From Vibrio spartinae (GTDB taxonomy: Bacteria > Pseudomonadota > Gammaproteobacteria > Enterobacterales > Vibrionaceae), in contig NZ_AP024907.1 of NCBI RefSeq assembly GCF_024347135.1, positions 1,789,001-1,853,000 on the forward strand: 64,000 nucleotides of DNA. Direction: 5' to 3'. A model generated the notes under the pieces. That model saw nothing but the letters and a program-made list of their open reading frames with translations. It made no database searches and was not told the DNA's origin. Every line of letters begins with the position of its first letter. Position 1 is the stretch's first letter. A program made the position numbers and the translations under genes. Positions 24,831 to 32,641 of this stretch are shown here, one piece after another.

Positions 24831-26101
24831 TGTCTCATAAAGACGTCCAGCGTATGGCCAATATTCTTTCTGGAGTAAATGTAATTGATATCGTTGGCTT
24901 TGGAAGTTGTATGTCTCCTGATTACTTGTTCAAACTGATGATTCAATCTAAGAACCTATCGAACCGAAACAAAAAGTACGGATTTATATGTCCGACTTTT
25001 CCCGGTTCGGGAATGAATGGTGGTATCAATGAATTAGCCGACAGTGGTTTAATCGAATGGACGATTGGTGGATTCTATGGTGCGGCCCGAAAATTAGGGC
25101 TTGATATTTCAAGAGGGATCATCGACGGATATACCATACCTCAAGGGGTTGTCAGTCACTTGTTAACTCATCCTGAACGAACAATGTGTTCAGATATTGG
25201 CTGTGGAACATTGGTCGATCCTCAATGCCGGGGAGGGGCTTTAGGGGATGTACCGAAATTGACCCCTGTCAGGTCAATAGAAAAGCCACAATTAAATCAA
25301 TCCGGGATGCTGAGTTTTACATTGCCTGATTCAGATTTGGTATTGATGCGTGGTGCTGGCTTTACTGATAGTGGAGACATTATTTTAGAGTCATTTCCAA
25401 TTCATCTTGATTTAAAGGATATTTTAATTTCTGCAAAAATCAGAGGTGCTAAGGTCGTCATTCAGGTTCCGGATTTGCAGCAAGTGCCATCAATTGATTC
25501 AAATTGCGTATCGCCGGATTTGTTTGATGCAGTATTGATCTCACCACCGGCATACCATCAGGATACCTATCGATCTGAGTATTCGAGGCATTCAACCGAT
25601 GGAAAACTCTTTCGTCAGAATGATGTTGTTGACGAATTAGCGGTCCAACTAAGACAAAGACTAAATCCACATGAGCGCATCATTGCAGGTATTGGTTTAC
25701 CCGTCGCTGCAGTCAACACGATCAATGATCCATATGAGAAATACTGTGTCTCTGTTGAGTCAGGCAATATTGGAGGGTATCCAATAGACGGAATAGGATT
25801 TGGCATATCAATAAATCCTCAGAATATTATCTCTCAAAAAGCGATGTTTTCTGATATTTGGTCTGGGAAATTTGATCATGCTTTGCTCGGTGTCGGAGAT
25901 ATGGATGATGATGGAAATATTTATGTTGCAAAGCTTGGTGAGCAAACATTTGGTATCGGAGGATTTATAGATATTGTTAATAGCGTCAATAAAATTACTT
26001 TTGTTGGGAGGAAAGGAAAGAAAAAATTTCAATATCCAAAAAGTGAATGGGTGTGTTATAAACATAACTGTAACACTGATGTTAAATATATTTTGGCTTA
26101 G
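24830..26101 (+). CDS. Compact family I CoA-transferase (YdiF/Pct-like), cassette gene 5
   Basis: The 423-residue protein fuses both CoA-transferase halves. The first half has VGFGS, GYTIPQGVVSHLL, GCGTLVDPQCRGG and LMRGAGFTDSGD; the second has LISPPAYHQ, IAGIGLPVAAV, then VESGNIGG and LLGVGDMDDDGNIYV. Glu310 in the ESG motif is the expected catalytic residue that carries CoA. Acetate or propionate CoA-transferases of this type are about 520 aa, so this one is roughly 100 residues shorter. It would move CoA between acids, activating a carboxylic acid. The start is the ATG overlapping the cupin stop; an upstream in-frame start at 24773 lies inside the cupin gene and is rejected. Confidence 0.85.
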   Translation: MSHKDVQRMANILSGVNVIDIVGFGSCMSPDYLFKLMIQSKNLSNRNKKYGFICPTFPGSGMNGGINELADSGLIEWTIGGFYGAARKLGLDISRGIIDGYTIPQGVVSHLLTHPERTMCSDIGCGTLVDPQCRGGALGDVPKLTPVRSIEKPQLNQSGMLSFTLPDSDLVLMRGAGFTDSGDIILESFPIHLDLKDILISAKIRGAKVVIQVPDLQQVPSIDSNCVSPDLFDAVLISPPAYHQDTYRSEYSRHSTDGKLFRQNDVVDELAVQLRQRLNPHERIIAGIGLPVAAVNTINDPYEKYCVSVESGNIGGYPIDGIGFGISINPQNIISQKAMFSDIWSGKFDHALLGVGDMDDDGNIYVAKLGEQTFGIGGFIDIVNSVNKITFVGRKGKKKFQYPKSEWVCYKHNCNTDVKYILA

Positions 26102-26121
26102 TTGAGGTAAGGATATTCCTA

Positions 26122-26748
26122 ATGGTTGAGTATAATTCCCTGTTTGCTTTTTTCGTTTTAGCAGTTGTTGCAACCCTGTCACCCGGACCTGCTGTTTTGT
26201 TGGCAATATCGAATGGTGCCAATCTTGGCGTCAGAAAGGCTGTGATTGGCATCTTTGGTAATGTATCAGCCATGATTTTCTATGCGACGTTCGCATCGCT
26301 AGGGATGGGGGTTCTGATTAACGAAGGTGGAGAATTTTTACTGAGATGTATACAGTTTGCCGGAGGACTCTATTTATGTTACCTCGGTTATAAATCCATC
26401 GTGTCAGTAAGGACGAATAAACCCCTTTCAGAACCCCACCAGTCACAAGGGATCTCTGTATTCACAAAGGCTGCACTTGTGGGATTATCAAATCCAAAGG
26501 CTATCATTTTCTTTTCTGCACTTTTTCCTCAATTTATTAATAATCAGGGTGATTTTTTAGTTCAAACGACAATATTGACCTCGATCTTTGCTGGTTGTTC
26601 TTTTTCAGCACTCACGATGTATGCATTCCTTTCTAGCAAAATATTTGTTGGCAGAAATAATAAATGGTTTAATTTTATTAATAAACTATCTGGTGTCATA
26701 TTCATGTGTTTTGGTATTGCACTCATGGGGAATAGTATAAAAAATTAA
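26122..26748 (+). CDS. LysE/RhtB-family exporter, cassette gene 6
   Basis: This 208-residue inner-membrane protein has six predicted helices and the family signature near the start (VATLSPGPAVLLAISNG) and in the middle (AALVGLSNPKAIIFFSALFPQF). LysE/RhtB proteins export amino acids and similar compounds using the proton gradient. It lies 20 bp after the CoA-transferase gene on the same strand. As the last gene of the cassette, it probably exports the product or a toxic intermediate (inference). AT-rich like genes 1 and 3. Confidence 0.88.
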   Translation: MVEYNSLFAFFVLAVVATLSPGPAVLLAISNGANLGVRKAVIGIFGNVSAMIFYATFASLGMGVLINEGGEFLLRCIQFAGGLYLCYLGYKSIVSVRTNKPLSEPHQSQGISVFTKAALVGLSNPKAIIFFSALFPQFINNQGDFLVQTTILTSIFAGCSFSALTMYAFLSSKIFVGRNNKWFNFINKLSGVIFMCFGIALMGNSIKN

Positions 26749-26814
26749 GCATAAGATGGGAGGATAGGGCAAGGTCGTGAACATTATTTGAACAAAACAG
26801 ATCAGTTTGACGAT

Positions 26815-26995
26815 CACATCTTGCTGTAGCCATTTTTACGGTTTGGTTGCTCGCAATCTTCCAGATGTTGTTCGAGTTCCGCCTTTAAGGCGGCTTCGGT
26901 GAGCTGTTTGATGAGAGGAGTAAGAAAGCCGGTCTTGTCCCGACTGAAGAGCTTTAAGAGCTTGTTCTAGATCGAAGTTTGTGGTCAGTGTGTCA
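26815..26995 (-). pseudogene. IS256-family transposase N-terminal relic
   Basis: In two minus-strand frames the sequence reads DTLTTNFDLEQALKALQSGQD and then KTGFLTPLIKQLTEAAL, AELEQHLEDCEQPNRKNGYSK, which is the start of an IS256-type transposase. A frameshift lies between the two parts, the initiating codon is not in frame, and the rest of the gene is missing. No inverted repeats were found. Confidence 0.75.
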
Positions 26996-27044
26996 TTCCT
27001 GTTTTATACATATTACTGAAATAACAGAGATTTCTAAACACTAC

Positions 27045-27779
27045 CTAAGATGGAATCAATAATTTTTTATATTGCTCTTTCATATATTGCTCCGCTTTTT
27101 GGATTTTATATCGAATCTTAGAGCGGAGCCAACTGTCTTGAAACCAATGTCTATCAACTTCAGTGCTTCCATATATTTCTGTTGCAATTTGTTTGTGTGA
27201 CTTTTTTGAATTTCTCATATCTAATATTATTAAATATTCTAAATATTTTCTATTGGCTTCTTTGAAAGGTATACTGCCAGAAGTGTTAATAACTTGATTT
27301 ACAATCCGAATGATTTCTGATATGTACAGTTCTGGCAAATTGGCAGATATAAGTAACATACCTTGTTCACTTAGTAGTTGATTTTTATTGTCGGAATATA
27401 ATTGTATCATTTCACCATTATTAGATAATGAAACAATACTATTATCATTTTCTAAATGTATAATTTTTTTCGTACCATCAAATTTGCTTAGATCAACATA
27501 AATATCCCATTTAGATTTAAAGTGATTTTCTCCCAAGCTGACAAACCTCAGGTATCTCCCTATATCAATGCAGTTCCAAATAACCTCCCTGACATCTTCA
27601 ATTTGTGGATCGCAGTATGAGAGTAATCCCCAGCGTTTCGCATTTTTACTATGTATCCACTTGATATTATCTTGCTCTTTCTTTAGGTATTTCCACTCAT
27701 TGATGTAGTCTGGATTTCTTCTTAAAAACTCCCAAGCCAAAGATAAATTACTGATCGTTGTACTACTATGTTGTGTCAT
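27045..27779 (-). CDS. DUF6499/DUF2285 DNA-binding-type regulator
   Basis: The 244-residue protein starts with LSLAWEFLRRNPDYINEW, the mark of the DUF6499 transcriptional-regulator-like domain, and ends with a DUF2285 segment (YLEYLIILDMRNSKKSHKQIATEIYG ... WLRSKIRYKIQKAEQYM) that forms a helix-turn-helix. Such proteins are frequent on integrative conjugative elements, where they act as regulators. Here its conjugation partners are absent. It is AT-rich and stands between transposase relics. The gene appears full length for the two-domain form. Confidence 0.78.
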   Translation of the reverse strand: MTQHSSTTISNLSLAWEFLRRNPDYINEWKYLKKEQDNIKWIHSKNAKRWGLLSYCDPQIEDVREVIWNCIDIGRYLRFVSLGENHFKSKWDIYVDLSKFDGTKKIIHLENDNSIVSLSNNGEMIQLYSDNKNQLLSEQGMLLISANLPELYISEIIRIVNQVINTSGSIPFKEANRKYLEYLIILDMRNSKKSHKQIATEIYGSTEVDRHWFQDSWLRSKIRYKIQKAEQYMKEQYKKLLIPS

Positions 27780-27900
27780 ATTGTTCTCATTATTCTGAAT
27801 TAAAACCGATTAATGTTATCAATATGTTGATTTATGTGCTTTTTTATGTAAAGACAACTCTTTTTTGACCAAAGATATGGTGGAATGATTGCGTAATCCC
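27780..27900. other. Upstream of DUF2285 gene
   Basis: AT-rich, presumably with the promoter of the leftward regulator; nothing else is visible. Confidence 0.35.
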
Positions 27901-28056
27901 GGTAGGCCTGAGTTGCTAAAGAACCCAACCCGAGCAAGGTTGTACGTCGCATTAACTCGCGCACGTCATAGTGTTGCTATTGTGCTAGACCCTAATGAAG
28001 AAGAAGTATTCGAAGGGGCTACTGATCCGCACCAGCAGTTTTGGACATCGAGTTAA
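27901..28056 (+). pseudogene. UvrD/Rep-type helicase, C-terminal fragment
   Basis: The frame encodes PELLKNPTRARLYVALTRAR followed by HSVAIVLDP and ends QQFWTSS-stop. YVALTRAR is motif VI of superfamily 1A helicases. Only about 50 codons remain, with a stop just upstream, so the body of the gene is lost. The parent may have been a DNA-repair or defence helicase; the fragment is too short to tell. Confidence 0.65.
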
Positions 28057-28084
28057 GTGAGTACAATCACTAACGAGGTGAACC

Positions 28085-28361
28085 ATGACAAGCAAGAAAA
28101 AACTTATTATCCATTCTCCTGAATTTAAAGCAGAAGCCCTGAATCTAGCAGAGAAAGTGGGAGTTGCTGTGGCAGCTAGACTGCTCGGGTTACACGAATC
28201 CCAGATCTACGGTTGGCGTAAGGCAGTCAAGAAAGACACCAATACCAGTCAGCGAGAAAAAGATTGAAGTCGCCAAGCTCAAAAGGCAATTGGCTGAGCA
28301 AGCTGAGGAGCTAGATATAGTAAAAACAGCCACCTACTTCGCGAAAAATCTAAAGTAGATT
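28085..28361 (+). pseudogene. IS3-family OrfA relic, frameshifted
   Basis: Frame 1 gives an HTH protein (HSPEFKAEALNLAEKVGVAVAARLLGLHESQIYGWRKAV) that stops early at 28267. The next frame continues with the leucine-zipper helix (KIEVAKLKRQLAEQAEELDIVKTATYFAKNLK). A one-base shift in the run of A near 28255 separates them. A good ribosome site precedes the ATG, but the product is broken. It is a different IS3 lineage from the element at 13535-15538. Confidence 0.75.
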
Positions 28362-28372
28362 GCTACGAATTT

Positions 28373-28678
28373 ATGCTCGAACACCTGCTGTGCTTCAATG
28401 TTGTCCGTATGGCTAAGGTGTTTGGGGTTTCTCGAAGTGGTTTTTATTACTGGATTAAGCTCCGCCACAAGGCCATCCAGCGCGAAGCTAATCAGCAAGA
28501 GCTAGCTGAGAACGGTAATAGCCATAATGTCAAAACCATTGCCGCCAGTATGAGGCGTCAGGATTTGACTCCGAAAGCCGCACGCAAGTTTAAATGTACA
28601 ACGGACAGCAAGCATAAAATGCCTGTCGCTCCAAACCTGTTGGCTCAGGACTTTCTTTTGAGCCTAGTTTCCTACTGA
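28373..28678 (+). pseudogene. IS3-family OrfB relic with internal deletion and truncation
   Basis: The frame begins like an OrfB (MLEHLLCFNVVRMAKVFGVSRSGFYYWIK) and resumes at NSHNVKTIAASMRRQDL and KFKCTTDSKHKMPVAPNLLAQDF. Some residues of the HTH_21 region between QQEL and NSHN appear deleted, and the whole DDE integrase core is absent. It pairs with the broken OrfA just upstream and is inactive. Confidence 0.75.
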
Positions 28679-28682
28679 AAAT

Positions 28683-28713
28683 GCTTGAGCGAGAACACTG
28701 TTCTCGCTCAAGC
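28683..28713. repeat. Perfect 14-bp inverted repeat
   Basis: Arms GCTTGAGCGAGAAC/GTTCTCGCTCAAGC are perfect with a three-base loop, just past the OrfB relic. There is no U-tract on either side, so it is not an obvious terminator. It could be an element end, a recombination site or a hairpin-forming target. Confidence 0.55.
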
Positions 28714-28810
28714 CTCCACAGAAAGTTTGTTTGCTATCTAATTAGTTATCGAACTGCAAACTTGGCAAGGCACAGGTGTTCAGATTAGTATTGGAAGAAG
28801 ACAGAGAATT

Positions 28811-28857
28811 TGGTGGCCCCTCGCAGACTTGAACTGGGGACCCATCGATTATGAGCC
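28811..28857 (-). tRNA. 3' half of a tRNA-Ile(CAU)-like gene (fragment)
   Basis: Reading the minus strand from about 28857 gives the anticodon loop CTCATAA, a T-arm with TTCAAGT, the acceptor 3' strand GAGGGGCC and an encoded CCA end. This matches the 3' half of tRNA-Ile2 (CAU anticodon, modified to lysidine). The 5' half is missing and the T-stem has one mismatch, so it is not functional. tRNA 3' ends are common attachment sites, so this is probably a residual att site of an integrated element. It overlaps the last codons of the adjacent DUF2867 gene. Confidence 0.7.
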
Positions 28858-30297
28858 GCTTGGTGTGGTTTTTTGCTCCGCCTGTCGGCAGATTCGTTTC
28901 ACCATGCCTTTAAAAATAAATAAGTGCGCCGGCATCATTACGAACCAATAGAGCAGGCCATAGAATCCTTGTGGATGCCACCATGCGCGGATGTCTAAGG
29001 TGCGGTGGGTGCCGTCATCGGTGATGGAACATTCCAGCCGGCCCAGTCCCGGCGCTTTCATGCCAAATAGCAGGGAGAGAAACTGACCCGGCTCGCAACG
29101 AATCACTTTCCATGAATCGATATAATCACCGACCTTCAGGTGATCGCCTTGCGGCTTTCTTCTGACGGGTTTGCCGCCGCCGAAAAAGAAGTCTAGCCAT
29201 TCCCGTGTTCGCCATAAACTGTCGGCGAAAAAGTACCCCTCTGGTCGTTGTCCAATCCGTTCAATCACAGCCCAGAGTTGTTCGGTTGTCGCGGTGGTCT
29301 GACATGTTGCGCCAGCCTGTTTGGGATAATAGCCATAACCGTGTTGCCAACGATTGAGTGCGTGTGGGTCGAATCCCCAGACCTGACTCCGTACAAACCG
29401 TCCTTCATGGGCAATTGTCTGTTGTACAGCGTCGCTGTAGCTGAGTAACTTTTGTGGGTAAAGCTGGGTGATTGCACGGTTATCAGCCACATAGTCATGG
29501 GTTAGGCCAGCCAGCAGCGCTTTGCCAATACTACTTGGCACCGAGGTAATCATTCCGAGCCAGTAGGAAGCGATTTGGGGTGTCAGTAAGCGTGTTGACC
29601 AGAGACGGAAAGGCTGGTTGGCCATCTGGCAAATTGTTTTGAATTGCTCGCGGTAACTGAGCACCTCCGGGCCGCCAATCTCAAATAATTGATGTCCGGT
29701 AGGAGAGGATTCTGCAAAGCGTAGTAAATAATAATTGAGATTTTCCAGTGCGATAGGATTGGCTTTTGAATCAACCCATTTGGGCGTAATCAAGATCGGT
29801 AAGTTGTAGACAAAATCACGCATAATTTCAAAAGCAGCGGAGCCCGGACCAATCACAACGCCTGCCCGAAGTTCAGTGATCGGGATTGAAAGCTGGCGCA
29901 GACATTCTCCGGTCATTTTTCTGGCTTTGAGGTGTTCAGAGTGGCCTGAATCCGGCTGAATGGCACTGAGATAAATTATATGTTCAATGTCACTGTGTTC
30001 TGCCGCCTGTCGGAAATTTTCTGCCAGTTGTAATTCGTAGTCAAAAAAGTCCCCGCCGTAGGCCATGCCATGCACGAGAAAGTAGACCAGTTCAAAGTGA
30101 GGGATTAATGCTTGTGTCGCAGTGGCATCGGCTAAATCAAGATATGCGAGCTGGAGGTTAGGGTGAGGCGCCAGACGTGCTTTTAATGACTCAACATGGC
30201 GCGTTGCGGCTGTGACGGTGTAACCTTGTGCCAGCAGGTGGGGGACAAGTTGTGAACCGATGTAACCGGATGCGCCGAGGACGAGTACATTTTTCAT
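28849..30297 (-). CDS. SDR-family protein with DUF2867 domain
   Basis: The 482-residue protein has an N-terminal NAD(P)-binding extended-SDR domain (VLGASGYIGSQLVPHLL, TAATRH) and a C-terminal DUF2867 domain (about 320-470) with YFFADSLWRTREWLDFFFGG and a late membrane-associated segment. Its substrate is unknown. The last codons (SGS-stop) coincide with the tRNA-like fragment, so the original 3' end has probably been replaced by integration-related recombination. The rest appears intact. Confidence 0.85.
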   Translation of the reverse strand: MKNVLVLGASGYIGSQLVPHLLAQGYTVTAATRHVESLKARLAPHPNLQLAYLDLADATATQALIPHFELVYFLVHGMAYGGDFFDYELQLAENFRQAAEHSDIEHIIYLSAIQPDSGHSEHLKARKMTGECLRQLSIPITELRAGVVIGPGSAAFEIMRDFVYNLPILITPKWVDSKANPIALENLNYYLLRFAESSPTGHQLFEIGGPEVLSYREQFKTICQMANQPFRLWSTRLLTPQIASYWLGMITSVPSSIGKALLAGLTHDYVADNRAITQLYPQKLLSYSDAVQQTIAHEGRFVRSQVWGFDPHALNRWQHGYGYYPKQAGATCQTTATTEQLWAVIERIGQRPEGYFFADSLWRTREWLDFFFGGGKPVRRKPQGDHLKVGDYIDSWKVIRCEPGQFLSLLFGMKAPGLGRLECSITDDGTHRTLDIRAWWHPQGFYGLLYWFVMMPAHLFIFKGMVKRICRQAEQKTTPSGS

Positions 30298-30507
30298 AAA
30301 TAATCCATAAGTCGTGGGTTATGCCGATACGGTGATTCAGTCTACTGATATGAATAACGATTAGCATACAGAATACCTTTTAGGGTGTCACTGGCCCGTG
30401 TTATACTCACACGGTTTTTCAGTCTTTCAGTACCTATATTCAGTACCTATATTTTCCTGAGTCATGACGGGCTCAGATGTATCGTCCTGTCACGGAGTCA
30501 TAAGCTT

Positions 30508-31890
30508 TTGTCTAAGATTATCACAATTTTTTCCTCGATCAGGGGCAGTTTTGTACGTCAGTTGATTGCGATTGCTATCCCGATTGCGGTGCAGAATATT
30601 TTGTTCTCTAGTCGGGGGCTGGTCGATGTCATCATGCTGGGGCAGCTCGGTGAGGCAGAAATTGCCGCAGTGGGTGTCGCTGCCAGAGCGACATTTGTCT
30701 CAACCATCATGCTGGTTGGCGTGACAACCGGCGGGGCGCTGCTTACCGCTCAATATTGGGGCGCTGCGAATCGGCAGGGCGTTCGGGAAAGCACCGCATT
30801 GACCTGTTTAGTGTCGATGTTTTTTGCCACTCTCACCGTATTACTGTTTATGTTTTGTTCCGAATCGGTGATGTCGTTGGCGACAGATTCGCCCGATGTG
30901 ATTCGTTTGGGGAGCGAATATCTCCGGATCACGTCGGTTAGTATGTATGCAGTGGCGCTGGTCAGCAGTATGGCGGTCGGCTTGCGTGCGATGCATAAAC
31001 CCGCAGTAAGCACCTTTTTCAGTGCGATCGGGATTGGTGCGAATGTGGTGTTGAACTGGGTCTTGATTTTCGGTCATTTCGGCTTACCCGCGATGGGGAT
31101 AGCGGGCGCTGCAATTGCAACCGTGCTCAGTGGCGTGATCGAAATTGTGACTTTGTATGGTTACCTTTACCGAAAACAGCATTTATTGGCGTTTGGGTGG
31201 CATGACGTGGTCGCTGCGGTTAATTTGCGGAAGATGAAGCGCTTTTTGCAGCTCTCATTGCCGACGACATTTAACTTCTTGATCTGGTCTGGCGGCTTGT
31301 TTGCTTATCATGCCATTATGGGATTGAGTGGGGTGCAAGGGCTGGCTGCGCTATCGGTGATGACACCGGTTGAATCGATTTCGCTCAGTTTTATGATCGG
31401 CATTTCCAGTGCCGCATCGGTGCTGGTCGGTAATCAATTGGGCGCGAAAGAATATGAGAAAACCTATGATCAGGCCATTGCATTGACGATGCTGTGTGTC
31501 TTTGCCAGTATTGTCATCGCTATCTTGTTGTATTTGTTGCAAACCCCTGTGCTCAATGCGTTTTCTGCTTTAACGCCGGAAACTCGCGCGTTGGCTGAAA
31601 AGTTTATCGCAATTCTGAGTATCGGCATTGTGTTACGTTCTTTTCCGATGTCTGCAATTGTTGGTGTGTTGCGTGCCGGCGGTGATGTGAAATTCTGTTT
31701 ATATCAGGATATCTGTGCACAGTGGGTGATTGGCATTCCGGTCACAGCCATCGTGGCGGTCATGCTTCATGCGCCACCTGAATGGGTTTATCTGTCATTC
31801 CTGACGGAGGAATGCGTCAAATGGATTGGCTCAATTCTCCGGATACGGAGTAAGAAATGGATGAGAAATCTGATAGACACAGATGTGTGA
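30508..31890 (+). CDS. MATE-family efflux transporter
   Basis: The protein has about twelve membrane helices in two homologous halves typical of MATE exporters (NorM/DinF type): RQLIAIAIPIAVQNILFSSRGLVDVIMLGQLG in helix 1-2 and FGLPAMGIAGAAIATVLS in the middle. I choose the TTG at 30508 because GGAG lies at the right distance and it gives the usual family length (460 aa). An open frame from 30385 adds 41 residues without a start signal. It probably expels cationic compounds with Na+ or H+; the substrate is unknown. Confidence 0.87.
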   Translation: MSKIITIFSSIRGSFVRQLIAIAIPIAVQNILFSSRGLVDVIMLGQLGEAEIAAVGVAARATFVSTIMLVGVTTGGALLTAQYWGAANRQGVRESTALTCLVSMFFATLTVLLFMFCSESVMSLATDSPDVIRLGSEYLRITSVSMYAVALVSSMAVGLRAMHKPAVSTFFSAIGIGANVVLNWVLIFGHFGLPAMGIAGAAIATVLSGVIEIVTLYGYLYRKQHLLAFGWHDVVAAVNLRKMKRFLQLSLPTTFNFLIWSGGLFAYHAIMGLSGVQGLAALSVMTPVESISLSFMIGISSAASVLVGNQLGAKEYEKTYDQAIALTMLCVFASIVIAILLYLLQTPVLNAFSALTPETRALAEKFIAILSIGIVLRSFPMSAIVGVLRAGGDVKFCLYQDICAQWVIGIPVTAIVAVMLHAPPEWVYLSFLTEECVKWIGSILRIRSKKWMRNLIDTDV

Positions 31891-31969
31891 TTAACACCGC
31901 AAAATACTTTCTCCATTATGGTTTTTAGTGTAGATTCACACACCGAGATGTGTGAGAGTGGATCCAAAG

Positions 31970-32641
31970 ATGTTAGAACTGACAGACCTGTGTAAAGGCT
32001 ATTTAGATGGGGAGGAATTTCACCCTATTTTACAAGGCGCAGAGCTGAAACTGACATCGGGTGAGCAGGTCGCATTGATGGGAGAGAGCGGCTCTGGTAA
32101 GAGTACACTTTTGAACCTGATTGCAGGGATTGATAAAGTCGACTCTGGAGACATTTGGTTTCCTAATTTCCCGATGCATAGCGCTTCAGAACACCACCGT
32201 GCGGCTTATCGACGCCATCATATCGGTCACGTTTTCCAACAGTTTAATTTACTTCCGACGCTGAATATTGCCGATAATATTCGTTTTTGTCGTCAATTAC
32301 GCCGACTACCCGAAGATCAAGGCTTGTGGCGTCAGATTTTATCCGCCCTTGATTTAATGCCTCTGCTCGGGCGTTATCCGGAAGAAGTGTCCGGTGGTCA
32401 GCAGCAACGTGCCGCGATTGCCAGAGCGCTATATATGGAACCGAAGCTGCTGTTGGCTGATGAGCCCACGGGAAGTTTGGATGAAAAAAATGCAGAAGCG
32501 GTACTCCGGCTACTGACATCTTTATCCCGTAGACTTGAATATACACTATTGCTTGTCACCCACAGTGAAAAAGTGGCGAGTCATATGGAACGGTGTGTTC
32601 GTCTACAGGGAGGGCAGTTACATGTTGTGTCCCGTAGTTAA
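31970..32641 (+). CDS. ABC transporter ATP-binding protein, LolD/MacB type
   Basis: The nucleotide-binding subunit has Walker A GESGSGKST, the Q-loop FQQFNLLPTLN typical of the LolD/MacB/YbbA group, signature VSGGQQQR and Walker B LLLADEPTG. It powers the FtsX-like permease that overlaps its end by 20 bp. Group members handle lipoproteins, peptides or cell-envelope stress rather than nutrient uptake. I choose the ATG at 31970; a GTG at 31952 is possible. Confidence 0.9.
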   Translation: MLELTDLCKGYLDGEEFHPILQGAELKLTSGEQVALMGESGSGKSTLLNLIAGIDKVDSGDIWFPNFPMHSASEHHRAAYRRHHIGHVFQQFNLLPTLNIADNIRFCRQLRRLPEDQGLWRQILSALDLMPLLGRYPEEVSGGQQQRAAIARALYMEPKLLLADEPTGSLDEKNAEAVLRLLTSLSRRLEYTLLLVTHSEKVASHMERCVRLQGGQLHVVSRS

